From contig JAEUQG010000283.1 of the NCBI GenBank assembly GCA_016789755.1, positions 1 to 39,566 of the forward strand: a DNA stretch of 39,566 nt, read 5' to 3'. This document shows, piece by piece, positions 16,136 to 25,413 of the stretch. The position numbers and the translations under genes were made by a program. Position 1 is the first letter of the stretch, and every line of letters starts with the position of its first letter. Origin of the DNA: Bryobacterales bacterium (GTDB lineage Bacteria; Acidobacteriota; Terriglobia; Bryobacterales; Bryobacteraceae). The notes beneath the pieces are model-generated. The model was not told the origin of the DNA, made no database searches, and saw only the letters and a program-made list of their open reading frames with translations.

Positions 16136-17392
16136 ATGCGACCCACCCGCGTCCGCCACACCGTGTTGTGGCTCACCGTAGCCGCCTACATGATCACCTA
16201 TATGGATCGGGTGGTCATCGCCAGCGCCGTGCCCAGCATCAGTAAGGAGTTCGGTTTCAGCCTCGCCACAATGGGCGGGATCCTCGCCGCGTTCCGCTGG
16301 GGCTACGCGCTCTTCCAGATTCCTGGGGGCTGGCTCGGCGACCGTTTCGGCCCGCGCCGCGCGCTGACCGCGATCGTCATCTGGTGGAGCGCCTTCACCT
16401 CCCTTACTGCCGCCTCCTGGGGCGAGTTTTCCATGCGCGCCTTTCGCTTCCTGTTCGGAGTCGGGGAAGCCGGCGCCTTCCCCATCGCCACGCGCAGTCT
16501 CTCGCGTTGGATCCTCCCCACGGAACGCGGCTACGCCCAAGGCATCACCCACGCCGGTTCCCGCATCGGAGCGGCCCTGACGCCGCCCATCGTTGTCTGG
16601 CTAATTGTCAGCTATGGCTGGCGCATGCCCTTTTTTGTTTTCGGCGTCCTTGGTGTCCTTTGGGCCGCCGTCTGGTTTTGGTATTACCGCGATACGCCCG
16701 AAGAGCATGCGGCCGTCAACGAAGCGGAGCTCCAACTCATCCGCGGCGCCGCCGGCCCGGCCCGTAAGCGTGAAACGAAGGACGTTCCCTGGCGCGCTAT
16801 CCTTTCCAGCCGCAATCTCTGGACGCTGTGTCTGATGTATTTCTGCTACGGATACTGTCTGTCGGTTTACCTCGATTGGTTTCCCACTTACCTGAACAAA
16901 CACCGCGGTTTCAACCTCAAGGAGATGGGCTTCTACGCCAGCCTGCCGCTGTTTGCCGGCACGGCTGGCGATCTGCTCGGCGGCTGGATCTCCGATTGGA
17001 TCGGCCACCGTTCCGGGAATCTACGCTTCGCCCGCAAGGTGGTTGCGATGACCGGTTTTCTGCTGGCCGCCGCCGGGATTCTTCCGGCGACGCTCACTGA
17101 GGACGCCGTACGTTCTGTGGTCTTTTCCTGTATCGCCGTCTTCGGTCTGGAACTGACGGTCGGCGTATCCTGGGCGGTGCCGCTCGATATCGGCGGCGAC
17201 TATGCCGGCAGCGTCAGCAGCGTCATGAACACGTTCGGCAACATAGGCGGAGCCATCTCGCCGACGGCCCTCGCCTACCTTGTCGAATCCTACGGCTGGA
17301 ATCAGCCGTTCCTGGTTGCCGCGCTGATGTGCGTTATCGGTGCGCTGCTGTTCTGGCGCATCGACGCGTCTAAACCGATCCTCAGCGCCTGA
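16136..17392 (+). CDS. MFS transporter, sugar-acid (ACS/GudP-ExuT) type
   Basis: The 418-residue protein has 12 predicted membrane helices. It has the N-terminal pattern of the anion:cation symporter branch (LTVAAYMITYMDRVVIASAVP and GYALFQIPGGWLGDRFGPRR, the MFS loop 2-3 motif), and FLFGVGEAGAFPIATRSLSRW. Members import hexuronates, glucarate or galactonate with protons. It starts 6 bases after the dehydratase stop, so the operon would import and dehydrate one sugar acid. The middle is normal, with the usual long central loop at about residues 200-220. The substrate is inferred from the neighbour. Confidence 0.9.
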   Translation: MRPTRVRHTVLWLTVAAYMITYMDRVVIASAVPSISKEFGFSLATMGGILAAFRWGYALFQIPGGWLGDRFGPRRALTAIVIWWSAFTSLTAASWGEFSMRAFRFLFGVGEAGAFPIATRSLSRWILPTERGYAQGITHAGSRIGAALTPPIVVWLIVSYGWRMPFFVFGVLGVLWAAVWFWYYRDTPEEHAAVNEAELQLIRGAAGPARKRETKDVPWRAILSSRNLWTLCLMYFCYGYCLSVYLDWFPTYLNKHRGFNLKEMGFYASLPLFAGTAGDLLGGWISDWIGHRSGNLRFARKVVAMTGFLLAAAGILPATLTEDAVRSVVFSCIAVFGLELTVGVSWAVPLDIGGDYAGSVSSVMNTFGNIGGAISPTALAYLVESYGWNQPFLVAALMCVIGALLFWRIDASKPILSA

Positions 17393-17400
17393 GCTCTATC

Positions 17401-20400
17401 TCAGAATGAGAGTCGCAGCCCTAACTGAACCGTCCGCGGGTCGGTCGCGCTGGTCACTTGTCCGAAGTTCGCCGCGCCCACCGTGGTGGCCACACCGAAG
17501 TAGTTGAAGTGATGCGGAGCGTTGTAAATCTCCCCGCGGAAATCCAACTTGTACCGCTCTCCGAAGCTGAAGAGCTTCTGCAGCGAGACGTCCCAGTTGT
17601 TCGTCCCAGGACCGTTGATCGCATTGCGCCCCAGGTTCCCGAACACACCGTTGGCCGCGTTGGCGAACGCCGCCGTATTGAAGAACCGCAGCGCCTGCGA
17701 GTCCCCGGCATACGGATCGCCCACCACATCCGGACGCTGGTTGGTCAACCCCGTGCCCGCGGTGTCGCCTTGCACGCCCAGATTCAGCGGGCGGCCGGTC
17801 TGCAGCGTCGTGATGCCCGACACCTGCCATCCGCCAAGCACGTTTTTGTACCATTCCCCGCCGCTTTGCCAGAACGGTAGCGGATACACGTAGCTGAGCA
17901 TGAGGATATGGCGCCTGTCGAACTCCGTGCGCCCGCGGTCGCGCAGCGGGTTGTAGCTGTCCATCGGCTGCTCATTGTAGTTCGTGGCGTCGGCAATGTT
18001 CTTGCTCCAGGTGTAGGAAAGGTTCAATAGCCCTGCACGCCCGAACTGCTTACGCAATTGCGTCTGCAGCGAATGGTAGTTGAACTTCGCGTTCGTCACC
18101 AATTGCGTGATGTCGGCGTAGCCGCGGTAAGGCCGTAGCGCGTTGACATTCGCTCCGGCGTTGGCCTGCCGCGTGCCTTCCCGCAGTTGATTCAGGTTCA
18201 ATTGCCGGTATTGGTCCCAGCCGTTCGAGCCGACGTAGGCGACGTCCAGCAGCAGATCTTTCACCAACTTGTGCTGCACACCCAAGCTCCAGTTCTGCAC
18301 CTTGGGAACCTCCACGTCGATGTCGTAGGAGGACACGTTCGACGGGGAAATACGCGTGCTGCCGCCCGCCGGATTCTCAATGTTCGCCGAGAACAACTGC
18401 GATTCCTGAATGAAGGGCGGATTGTTGACGCGTCCGAAGAGGAAGTTCCCCTGGACGCGCTCATAGAACATTCCATAGCCTCCGCGCAGCACCGTCGTCT
18501 GCCGGCCCGTCACATCGTAGGCGAATCCCAGGCGCGGGCCAAGGGTGTTGTAGCGCCACGGTGAGATCTCTTTCGGCAGCCCGCGGAAGATCCGCTGGAC
18601 ATCGGCGTCCTTGGCGTTGGGAATGCGCGCCGCGGCGAAATCGGGGAAGCCTGTCCCGCCGGCCACCAGTCCGTTGACGCGGTCGCCGGTGCCCGGCGTG
18701 ATCAGTCCGGAGGCGCGGTCCACCGTGGGCGCCTTCGACGCATCGTAGAACCGGGGCGCGAACACTGACGCGTTCTGCAACTGTGCATACTGCGGCTGCA
18801 TCAGCATGTAACGCAGCCCCAGGTCGAGCGTCAGCCGCTTCGATACCTTCCAGTTGTCCTGCGCGTAAAACTCGCCTTGCGAGAAACGGAACCAGCCTTC
18901 CCGCCCGCTGGAGGCCTCCGTATAGGTGTTGAAGTTCCCCAGCAACGCATCGGCCAGAGCGTTGCCCGAAGACAACGCATGCCCCGGAGCGAAATTCACG
19001 CTCCCGTTGATGGCCGGCTGGTTGTCCTGATTCTTGCGGCTCCGCATCGCCAGCACCCCGAACTTCAGATTGTGATTCCCCACCAGCTTCGAGTAGTCGT
19101 CCTTGAATTGGAACACGCGGTTGAAGTTGTTCCAGTTGCGCGGCGTCGTGTTCAGCGCGTTGAACCCCGAAATGGCAATGTTCGGAATCGACCGCTCGTT
19201 GTTGTAGATCATCGGATAGTCGATCTGGTTCGCCTGCCGCGAGTAGTCGTTGAGAAACAGGGGGTTTGCCGCGAAGTTGGTTTGCAGAATCACGTTCCCC
19301 GTAAAGGTGAACTGAAAAGTGTTCACCGCCGTCGGGCTCTTCACCCAGGTCCACTTCGCCGACGTATTGGTCCCCGGAATCAGCCGCTCATAGGTTGCCG
19401 TCTGCCCCGTGTTCTGCAGCGACGTGTAGTAGTCGCGCATGTAGTGGACTGCCACCGTGTGCCGCTCGTTCAGCAGATAATCCACTTTCCCGATGTATTG
19501 GTTGGTGTTCAACGGATCGGGAGGCAGGAACAGGAAGTTGCCGCCCGTGCCGGTGAAGTTCGGCTGCGGATACAGGTTCACCAGCCGCGACCCGTTGCGC
19601 GAAAACCGGCTGGCCGGAATAATGCCGCCCGGAAAGACCTGCCCGTTGGCGATATCGCGAGGCTGCGCAGCCGCCGCGAGCGCGGAAAAGTCGCCTCGCC
19701 GCTGCGCCGGCAGCGGGATATTCCAGAACTGCGGAGTGCCGCGCCGCAGCCGCTTGAACTCAGTGGCGGCGAAGAAGAACAGCTTGTTCCGCTCCGTGTT
19801 GAACTTGCCGGGAATGGTTACCGGCCCGCCGATGTTGGCGCCGAAATTGTTGAACCGCAGCTTCTGTTTCGTGCGCGAGTTCCAGGAATAGGCATCGAAG
19901 GCGTCGTTGCGGATGAACTCGTACAACGTGCCGTGGAAGTCCTTCGTCCCCGTCTTCAGCGCGAGATTGATCACTGCTCCCGAATTCTGCCCGTATTCAG
20001 CGTTGTAATTCGTGGTCAGCACTTTGAATTCGGCGATCGCGTCGGGATTCACGTTCACGAAGTTGTTCCCGCCGCCGCCGTTGTCTTTGTTATCCGCCCC
20101 GTCCACGTTCCAGGAGAACGTATAGTTGCGTCCGCCGTTCACGCTCTGATTGCTCATGTTGGAGCCGAAGCCGCCGAACAGATCGAAGCTCGAGCGGTTG
20201 TTCGTCGACGTGCCGGGAATCAGCGCGAGCAATTGCGCGAAGTTGCGTCCGTTCAATTGCAGTTGCGTTGCCTGTTGTCCGGTCACCAGCCGTCCCACTT
20301 CCCCCGAACTGGCTTCCACCTGCGCCGCGTCGGCAGCCACCGTGACGGACTCGGTCACGCCGCCCACCTGCAGTTCAATATCGACATCCACCTTCGCCCC

Positions 20401-20694
20401 GATGGTCAGTTGGACGCCACGGCGCGTGTATTTCTTGAAGCCTTCGGCCTCCGCCGTGACATCGTAGGCGCCAATGGGAATGTTGGCGATCACGAAGTAG
20501 CCGTTCTCATTCACCGGCGAAGTGCGCACCAGGCCCGTCCCCGTGTTGGTGACAGTGACGTTGGCTTTCAGCACCATGGCGCCCGATGGGTCGCGCACGA
20601 AACCGGCGATTTGCTGTGAAGTGTACTGTGCCCGGACGGACGCAGCGGAAAGAAAGACAAGCGCCGAAAGCGCGAATTGACGAGACAAGGTCAT
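17401..20694 (-). CDS. Oar-like TonB-dependent transporter (CarboxypepD-reg type), 1097 aa
   Basis: A signal peptide (FALSALVFLSAASVRAQ) is followed by a carboxypeptidase-regulatory-like domain (about 25-110; IAGFVRDPSGAMVLKANVTV, GAYDVTAEAEGFKKY). A plug domain follows (about 120-260; LQLNGRNFAQLLALIPG, VNGGRNYTFSWNVDGADNKD). The remainder is a large outer-membrane barrel with many aromatic strands, ending GLRLSF with the C-terminal Phe expected for BamA recognition. No TonB box was recognised. This architecture is very abundant in Acidobacteriota and is thought to import or bind glycans or peptides. The ribosome binding site AGGGGAG precedes the start. Its end is 8 bases from the end of the MFS transporter gene on the other strand. 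Confidence 0.92.
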   Translation of the reverse strand: MTLSRQFALSALVFLSAASVRAQYTSQQIAGFVRDPSGAMVLKANVTVTNTGTGLVRTSPVNENGYFVIANIPIGAYDVTAEAEGFKKYTRRGVQLTIGAKVDVDIELQVGGVTESVTVAADAAQVEASSGEVGRLVTGQQATQLQLNGRNFAQLLALIPGTSTNNRSSFDLFGGFGSNMSNQSVNGGRNYTFSWNVDGADNKDNGGGGNNFVNVNPDAIAEFKVLTTNYNAEYGQNSGAVINLALKTGTKDFHGTLYEFIRNDAFDAYSWNSRTKQKLRFNNFGANIGGPVTIPGKFNTERNKLFFFAATEFKRLRRGTPQFWNIPLPAQRRGDFSALAAAAQPRDIANGQVFPGGIIPASRFSRNGSRLVNLYPQPNFTGTGGNFLFLPPDPLNTNQYIGKVDYLLNERHTVAVHYMRDYYTSLQNTGQTATYERLIPGTNTSAKWTWVKSPTAVNTFQFTFTGNVILQTNFAANPLFLNDYSRQANQIDYPMIYNNERSIPNIAISGFNALNTTPRNWNNFNRVFQFKDDYSKLVGNHNLKFGVLAMRSRKNQDNQPAINGSVNFAPGHALSSGNALADALLGNFNTYTEASSGREGWFRFSQGEFYAQDNWKVSKRLTLDLGLRYMLMQPQYAQLQNASVFAPRFYDASKAPTVDRASGLITPGTGDRVNGLVAGGTGFPDFAAARIPNAKDADVQRIFRGLPKEISPWRYNTLGPRLGFAYDVTGRQTTVLRGGYGMFYERVQGNFLFGRVNNPPFIQESQLFSANIENPAGGSTRISPSNVSSYDIDVEVPKVQNWSLGVQHKLVKDLLLDVAYVGSNGWDQYRQLNLNQLREGTRQANAGANVNALRPYRGYADITQLVTNAKFNYHSLQTQLRKQFGRAGLLNLSYTWSKNIADATNYNEQPMDSYNPLRDRGRTEFDRRHILMLSYVYPLPFWQSGGEWYKNVLGGWQVSGITTLQTGRPLNLGVQGDTAGTGLTNQRPDVVGDPYAGDSQALRFFNTAAFANAANGVFGNLGRNAINGPGTNNWDVSLQKLFSFGERYKLDFRGEIYNAPHHFNYFGVATTVGAANFGQVTSATDPRTVQLGLRLSF

Positions 20695-20820
20695 AATCCA
20701 CTCCCCTTGAGAGGCAGTTCAGTTGTCAGCCCAACAAAGACCATCCCTGAATTGGAATTAGTTTACCAGGAATTTCTTGCCGCGCAATCGTCTTGTTGAA
20801 TGGATTGAATGGAAAGAGAG
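20695..20820 (-). promoter_or_regulatory. Leader region of the 1097-aa TonB-dependent transporter gene
   Basis: This 126-base AT-richer gap contains, on the minus strand, TTGCGC - 16 bases - TAAACT, a weak sigma-70-like promoter within about 20760-20795. AAGGGGAG then precedes the start. No operator repeat stands out. Confidence 0.3.
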
Positions 20821-20855
20821 AAGGGCTGCCCACCCTCTTCGGATGGACAGCCCTT
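20821..20855 (-). terminator. Terminator hairpin after the OmpA/PKD gene
   Basis: AAGGGCTG (20821-20828) pairs perfectly with CAGCCCTT (20848-20855), and the stem extends inward with mismatches to a short loop around CTCTTC. On the minus strand it is followed by TCTCTCTTTCC. It begins 26 bases past the stop of the OmpA-like gene, so it fits a terminator for that gene. Confidence 0.65.
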
Positions 20856-20880
20856 GGTGTTGTAAATGCGATCTGGTCCC

Positions 20881-23865
20881 TTAGTACGCCGCGAAGAACA
20901 CCTTCGTCGTCGCCTTCGAGAACCGGCCTTGCGAATCGGTTACCGTGAGCTCAAACTCGTACTCGCCGAAGGCGAGCGGATTGAACCGCACGGTCGGAGT
21001 TGCCGTGTCCCCGCCCAACAGCAGTGCCGGCTGGCGGCCTACCGCGCGCCACGAGAACCCGATCACCAGCCCTTCCGGATGCCGCGACCGCGTGCCATCC
21101 AGACGGACTTCCTGGTTCGTCGTAACCTGGTTCGGACCAGCGTCGGCGATCGGGCCGCCGGAGCCTTGCGGCTGCGTGACCTTCACGTCGGCACGGGCAA
21201 TCTGCGAGCCGCGGCGGCCGAATGCCCGCAGCGTGTAGACGGTGTCGGCCGTCGGGTTCACCGTGATGTTCCCGCTCGTTCCGACCACGCCCACGCCGTC
21301 GAGGATTACTTCCGTCGCGCCTTCCGTACTCCAGGTCAGCACCACCGGTGCGCCCGGACGCGGAGAGGTGGTCGGATTGGCCACGAAGCTGAGGATGCGC
21401 AACGCCGGCAGCACCGTTACCGTGGCTTCCGCCGTCACTGTGCCCGAGCCGTTGCGCGCCGTCAGGACGTAGGTAGTAGTAGCGTTCGGAGTCACGTTCG
21501 TGCTGCCGGTAATAGCCACTTCACCCACCGTGCTGATGCTGACATCGGTGGCATTCTCCACCTGCCAGACCAGCGACGCCTGTTCACCGTTGACGATCTC
21601 CGCCGGGGCCGCCGAGAAGCGGACGATCCGCGGCATGGGCGCCGGAGTCACCCGGATGGCGACCTGCGCCGTCGTTTGGCCGAAGCGGTTGCGCGCCGTG
21701 ATCGTGTAGACCGTGTTGCCGTCCGGCGTCACCGTCTGCGATCCGCTTTGCGCCACGCCGCCCACGCCGCTGATCTCCACCGTGTCGGCGTTCTCGGTCT
21801 GCCAGTTCAACGTCGTCGACTGACCCGCCACGACGTTCATCGGCGATGCCGTGAAGAAGATGATGCGGGCTTCCGGACGCTGGACGGTGACCGTGATCGT
21901 TTCGCTTACTTCGCCGCCGCGGTTGCGCGCGGTCAGCTTGTAAGTGGTGGTTTGATCGGGAGCGACGTTAGTCGATCCGCCGCGCGTATCCACGCGTCCG
22001 ATCGGATCGAGAGTGACCTCGTCGGCGTTCTCCGCCGCCCAGGAGATGGTGGTGGTTTCACCCGCCCGGATCTGCTGCGGATTAGCTACGAACCGCGTAA
22101 TGCGGACTTGCGGCGTACGCGCCACCGAGACGTTGACGCGAGCCACTGAAGAGGCGCCCTTGTCGTCGGTCACGGTGAGGCGGAAGGAGTAGCTGGCGCC
22201 CTCCGCCGCGGTGAACGTGGTTTTCGCCGTATTGGCCCCCGCCAGAGCCACCGACGGTCCCGCGGTCTGCAGCCACTGGAAGGTGATGGGGTCGCCTTCC
22301 GGATCGCTCGAACCCGATCCGTCGAGGGTAATCTGGCCCGGGCTGATGCCGATCTGATCGGGGCCGGCATCTGCCAGGGGAGCTTCGTTGCCGGTCCGCA
22401 CTTTGCGCGTGATCAATTCATAGCGCACGCGCGGCACGTCCGCCGGCACCGGATGCGCCGCGGTCTTGAACTCCTTCGGCCGGATGAAGTTGCCCAACTG
22501 GATGCCTGCCACGACGCGGCCGTTGTTGCTGCGGCCGAGGAAGGTTTCGTTCATCCCGCCTTCGAGCGTAAAGGCCCAGTATTGATTGAGCGGGAAGACG
22601 AAGCGTAGCGTGCCGCCGGGACGGTCCGCCCCGCCGTAGCTCTTCAAATAGCCGAGGTTACCTTCGAGGTAGACGTCCTTGTACAGGCCAAGCGTGGTCT
22701 GCGCGCCGATCTGATCCACCGCCTTCAGCAACGTTTCCATCGTGAGGGTGCGGGTCAGCACTTCGCGCCGCAGCACGGCGTTGTCCAGGAACGCCTTGGT
22801 TCCGAACATACCCACCTTGCCCCGTCCGAAGATGTAGTCCAAGGTCAGGGCGCCTTGTCCGAGCGTGCCACCGGCGCGCAAGTCGTTCAACTGCACATTC
22901 TTGAAGCTGCTGAACAAGCCGGCCTGCACATCCTTGTAGCGGCTGACCAGACCGAGGTCGAACTGCCCTTCCTTGCGGTCACGGAAGTAGAGGTATTCGC
23001 CCTGTCCCTGGAAGGCAAAATGCTCCTGGAAGGGAGCAAAGTAGCGCGCCTTGCCGGAGAAAGTGAGCTTGCCGCTGTCATCGGCGCCGGCGTTTAGGCC
23101 TAGCAAAGCAAAGCGCGGCATCTTCGATTTGGCGATCGCCTCGGAGGCGGCCTTTTCCGAGATGGTGCTGGTTTCGCTCGACGAAAGCGGTTTGGGCAGA
23201 GCGGCGATCGCCTTGTCAGTGCTGGCCTGTGCGTTCTTGAGGCCATCCACTTCCTTGCGCAGCGCGTCATTCTCTTTCTTCATGTCGCGCAGCATTTGGG
23301 CGATCTCGTCCAGCCGGTCGAGCTTGTCCAGCTTACGGCTGATGGAATCGCAGCAGTCTTCCTGCTTCTTCATGGCGTCGGCGAGGGACTTCTGCAGGCC
23401 TTCGATGACATCGCCGATGCCGCCGTCGCCGACCACCTTGCCGTTGGCATCGGTGACGGTGATGTTGACACGGCGGTTCATGAACCGCGCTTCGCGTGAG
23501 GTGCCTGGCACCTTGGGATTGCGCTTACCGCCGCTCGAAGCGGTGATGCGCGAGGGGTCGGCGCCGTACTTCTGCAGGAAGTCCTTCACCGCCTGGGCGC
23601 GTTTCAGGCCCAGCGATTCATTCGACTTGGCCGATCCGCGGTCGTCCCCGTGCCCAACCAGGGCCACTTTGTGTCCTGGGTTCTTTTTGAGTAGATCCGC
23701 CAGCCGCAAGAGGCTGGGGTAGCCATCCGTGAGAACGGAGGAGTTGGTCTCGAAATTGATTTCCTCCCAGTCGTCCTTGGATGCGGTGGTGTTGTTGCCC
23801 TGCGCGAACAGGCTTGCCGCGGCGAGAGCAAATAGCGGTAGTCGCCCACACAACCGGCGATTCAT
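20881..23865 (-). CDS. Mosaic OmpA / barrel / PKD / Ig-like repeat envelope protein
   Basis: I use ATG 23865, preceded by GAGGAGGA, because a signal peptide follows (LPLFALAAASLFAQG); the frame is open to 24042. The 994-residue product has, in order: an OmpA-like peptidoglycan-binding domain at 33-138 (INFETNSSVLTDGY, GHGDDRGSAKSNESLGLKRA); a helical/coiled-coil linker (150-245); a barrel-like region (about 250-460, alternating aromatic strands); a PKD domain (495-580; PLADAGPDQIGISPGQITLD); four Ig-like repeats of about 80 residues (585-900), each with a 'F.A.P..i..G....l.W..ENA' start and a 'T.Y.lTARN' strand; and a last PKD domain. It probably tethers the outer membrane to peptidoglycan while exposing a long stalk. 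The OmpA domain at the N-terminus is the reverse of the usual order. Confidence 0.85.
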   Translation of the reverse strand: MNRRLCGRLPLFALAAASLFAQGNNTTASKDDWEEINFETNSSVLTDGYPSLLRLADLLKKNPGHKVALVGHGDDRGSAKSNESLGLKRAQAVKDFLQKYGADPSRITASSGGKRNPKVPGTSREARFMNRRVNITVTDANGKVVGDGGIGDVIEGLQKSLADAMKKQEDCCDSISRKLDKLDRLDEIAQMLRDMKKENDALRKEVDGLKNAQASTDKAIAALPKPLSSSETSTISEKAASEAIAKSKMPRFALLGLNAGADDSGKLTFSGKARYFAPFQEHFAFQGQGEYLYFRDRKEGQFDLGLVSRYKDVQAGLFSSFKNVQLNDLRAGGTLGQGALTLDYIFGRGKVGMFGTKAFLDNAVLRREVLTRTLTMETLLKAVDQIGAQTTLGLYKDVYLEGNLGYLKSYGGADRPGGTLRFVFPLNQYWAFTLEGGMNETFLGRSNNGRVVAGIQLGNFIRPKEFKTAAHPVPADVPRVRYELITRKVRTGNEAPLADAGPDQIGISPGQITLDGSGSSDPEGDPITFQWLQTAGPSVALAGANTAKTTFTAAEGASYSFRLTVTDDKGASSVARVNVSVARTPQVRITRFVANPQQIRAGETTTISWAAENADEVTLDPIGRVDTRGGSTNVAPDQTTTYKLTARNRGGEVSETITVTVQRPEARIIFFTASPMNVVAGQSTTLNWQTENADTVEISGVGGVAQSGSQTVTPDGNTVYTITARNRFGQTTAQVAIRVTPAPMPRIVRFSAAPAEIVNGEQASLVWQVENATDVSISTVGEVAITGSTNVTPNATTTYVLTARNGSGTVTAEATVTVLPALRILSFVANPTTSPRPGAPVVLTWSTEGATEVILDGVGVVGTSGNITVNPTADTVYTLRAFGRRGSQIARADVKVTQPQGSGGPIADAGPNQVTTNQEVRLDGTRSRHPEGLVIGFSWRAVGRQPALLLGGDTATPTVRFNPLAFGEYEFELTVTDSQGRFSKATTKVFFAAY

Positions 23866-23973
23866 GTATTGTAGTTCCTCCTCGGAGAGAGTGCTTTTTC
23901 GGTTTCGGGTAATTTTTTCCCGATTTCTTACGTCTAATGCCCTCAGACTGCGAGAGCGCCTAACTGCTTGCAC

Positions 23974-23991
23974 GCGGGATGCCAGTCCCGC
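23974..23991 (-). terminator. Short hairpin after the GNAT fusion gene
   Basis: GCGGGA (23974-23979) and TCCCGC (23986-23991) form a perfect 6-bp stem with a 6-base loop directly after the TGA of the gene at 23993-24880 on the minus strand. There is no T run. The rest of the 127-base gap to the OmpA-like gene shows no clear promoter. Confidence 0.35.
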
Positions 23992-23992
23992 T

Positions 23993-24880
23993 TCAATCGA
24001 TAACACCCGTGATTTGATTCTTATAGAGGCCGGGTCGGGCAATCTCCATCCAGCGCCCTGGATACTCCACGACCCGGAAGCCGTACTTCTCGTAGAGGCC
24101 CTGCGCGTCGCGCGTGACCAGCATCCAGCGCCGGAAGCCCATGAGGCTCGGGTGGGCCATCACGCACTCCATCAACCACTTCGACACACCTCGACCGCGG
24201 CGATCCTCCCTCACATACACATCGGCCAAATATCCGAAGGTCGTTAGGTCGGTGATGACCCGCGCCAGGGCAATTTGCGCGGCGCCTTCGTAGACGCCGA
24301 ATACCACGGAATTGCGCAGCGAACGGGCGACGATTTCCTTAGGGATTCCTTCGGCCCAATAGGTGGATTGGAGGAACCCATGTACCGTGTCCAGATGCAA
24401 CAAGAGCGGGTTGGTGCTGACCAGCAGGTCGTTGCGGCGCCAGGCGGCGGGGAGAGCTTTGCAGTCGGGAGCCTCCCAGGCGGTGCGGGCGCTGTCGCTT
24501 TTGGCAACGTCGTAGCTGTAATAGTCGCGAAACAGACCGCTGTGGCGGCCGTATTCGCCGACAAGGGCGCGCACGCCTTCGGCGCCGGGGATGCCACGTT
24601 CCTGGAGGAAGGCGTGGCAAACATAAACCCAAAAGAGGGTGAGGGTTTCGTGGTACCGGCTGGGGTCGACACCGCGCGCCTTGGCGTAGCGCTGGATGCC
24701 GGCGCGGGCGGCCGCGATGGCCCCTTCGAGCGGCCGCTCCAGCAGATAGCCGCCGGCCATGGCAACATGGGCGGCATGGGTCCATTCCGCGGCGGGGATG
24801 GCACACTCCTCGAAAGACTCCACGAAGGCGGCGAGGGCTTCGTCGGAAGCCAGCTCCCGAGCCGTCGCATCGTAGATCAT
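23993..24880 (-). CDS. Two-domain protein: unknown helical domain fused to GNAT acetyltransferase
   Basis: The 295-residue protein has an N-terminal helical part (about 1-150) containing EWTHAAHVAMAGGYLLERP and ETLTLFWVYVCHAFLQERG, with conserved-looking His and Glu residues; I do not recognise its function. Residues about 155-290 are a GNAT N-acetyltransferase: YLADVYVREDRRGRGVSKWL contains the acetyl-CoA-binding R/Q-x-x-G-x-G/A loop (here RRGRGVS), then MLVTRDAQGLYEKYGFRVV. The substrate is unknown. The ATG at 24880 has GGAG only 2 bases upstream; a TTG at 24895 is an alternative that would lap over the divergent regulator. Only about 30 bases separate it from the Lrp-type regulator, which may control it. 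Confidence 0.8.
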   Translation of the reverse strand: MIYDATARELASDEALAAFVESFEECAIPAAEWTHAAHVAMAGGYLLERPLEGAIAAARAGIQRYAKARGVDPSRYHETLTLFWVYVCHAFLQERGIPGAEGVRALVGEYGRHSGLFRDYYSYDVAKSDSARTAWEAPDCKALPAAWRRNDLLVSTNPLLLHLDTVHGFLQSTYWAEGIPKEIVARSLRNSVVFGVYEGAAQIALARVITDLTTFGYLADVYVREDRRGRGVSKWLMECVMAHPSLMGFRRWMLVTRDAQGLYEKYGFRVVEYPGRWMEIARPGLYKNQITGVID

Positions 24881-24910
24881 TGCTCCATGATACAATCTTT
24901 TCCAAGGCTG

Positions 24911-25369
24911 ATGCCAGAGATCGCATTGGATTCAATAGACCAAGAGGCGATCCGCATTCTTTCCGAAAGAGGGCGGGCCACTTGGGCGGAACTCGGCGAG
25001 CGGCTGAAGCTTTCTCCGCCCGCAGCCGCCGAACGTGTGCGCAAACTGGAAGAGCGCGGGGTCATCAAGGGGTACACGGCGGTGCTCGATCCCGAGACTC
25101 TGGGACTGTCGTTAGCCGCTTTCATCGCGGTGACGTTGAGCGATCATGCACAGCGCCAACGATTCCTGGAGGCGATCGCGGAGATTCCGGAAATCGAAGA
25201 ATGCCATCATGTGGCCGGTGACTACGACTTCTTGCTCAAAGTGCGCTGCGCGGGGACACGGGACTTGGACCGGCTACTGACGGAACAATTGAAAGGCATC
25301 GCCGGGGCGGGGCGGACGCACACGACGATAGTGCTTTCAACGCAGAAGACGAATCCACGAGCACTTTGA
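24911..25369 (+). CDS. Lrp/AsnC-family transcriptional regulator
   Basis: The 152-residue protein has an N-terminal helix-turn-helix (about 7-55; LDSIDQEAIRILSERGRATW, LGERLKLSPPAAAERVRKLE) and a C-terminal RAM ligand-binding domain (LAAFIAVTLSDHAQRQRFLE, VAGDYDFLLKVRCAGTRDLD). Family members bind amino acids and form octamers. ATG 24911 gives the standard N-terminus (residue 6 starts LDSID); ATG 24887 would add 8 residues. TACAAT at 24891-24896 resembles a -10 element, so a very short leader is possible. It is divergent from the GNAT fusion gene, a common arrangement for a regulator and its target (inference), and convergent with the Cys-rich gene. Confidence 0.88.
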   Translation: MPEIALDSIDQEAIRILSERGRATWAELGERLKLSPPAAAERVRKLEERGVIKGYTAVLDPETLGLSLAAFIAVTLSDHAQRQRFLEAIAEIPEIEECHHVAGDYDFLLKVRCAGTRDLDRLLTEQLKGIAGAGRTHTTIVLSTQKTNPRAL

Positions 25370-25413
25370 TAATGGCCGGATCACAGCGGAAATGGAGCTT
25401 AGCCGGAGGCGTG

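Noticed and set aside
18877..20619. Long open frame opposite the 1097-aa TonB transporter gene
   Set aside because: It is a high-GC antisense shadow: its translation is Arg/Val-rich with no domain pattern, while the minus-strand protein is clearly real.
20866..22149. 427-codon plus-strand frame opposite the Ig-like repeats
   Set aside because: Its Arg/His-rich product with the same period as the repeats on the other strand shows it is a mirror of that gene.
24275..24910. Extension of the Lrp frame upstream to 24275
   Set aside because: It is antisense to the GNAT fusion gene and has no HTH-related sequence; the normal Lrp N-terminus starts at 24911.
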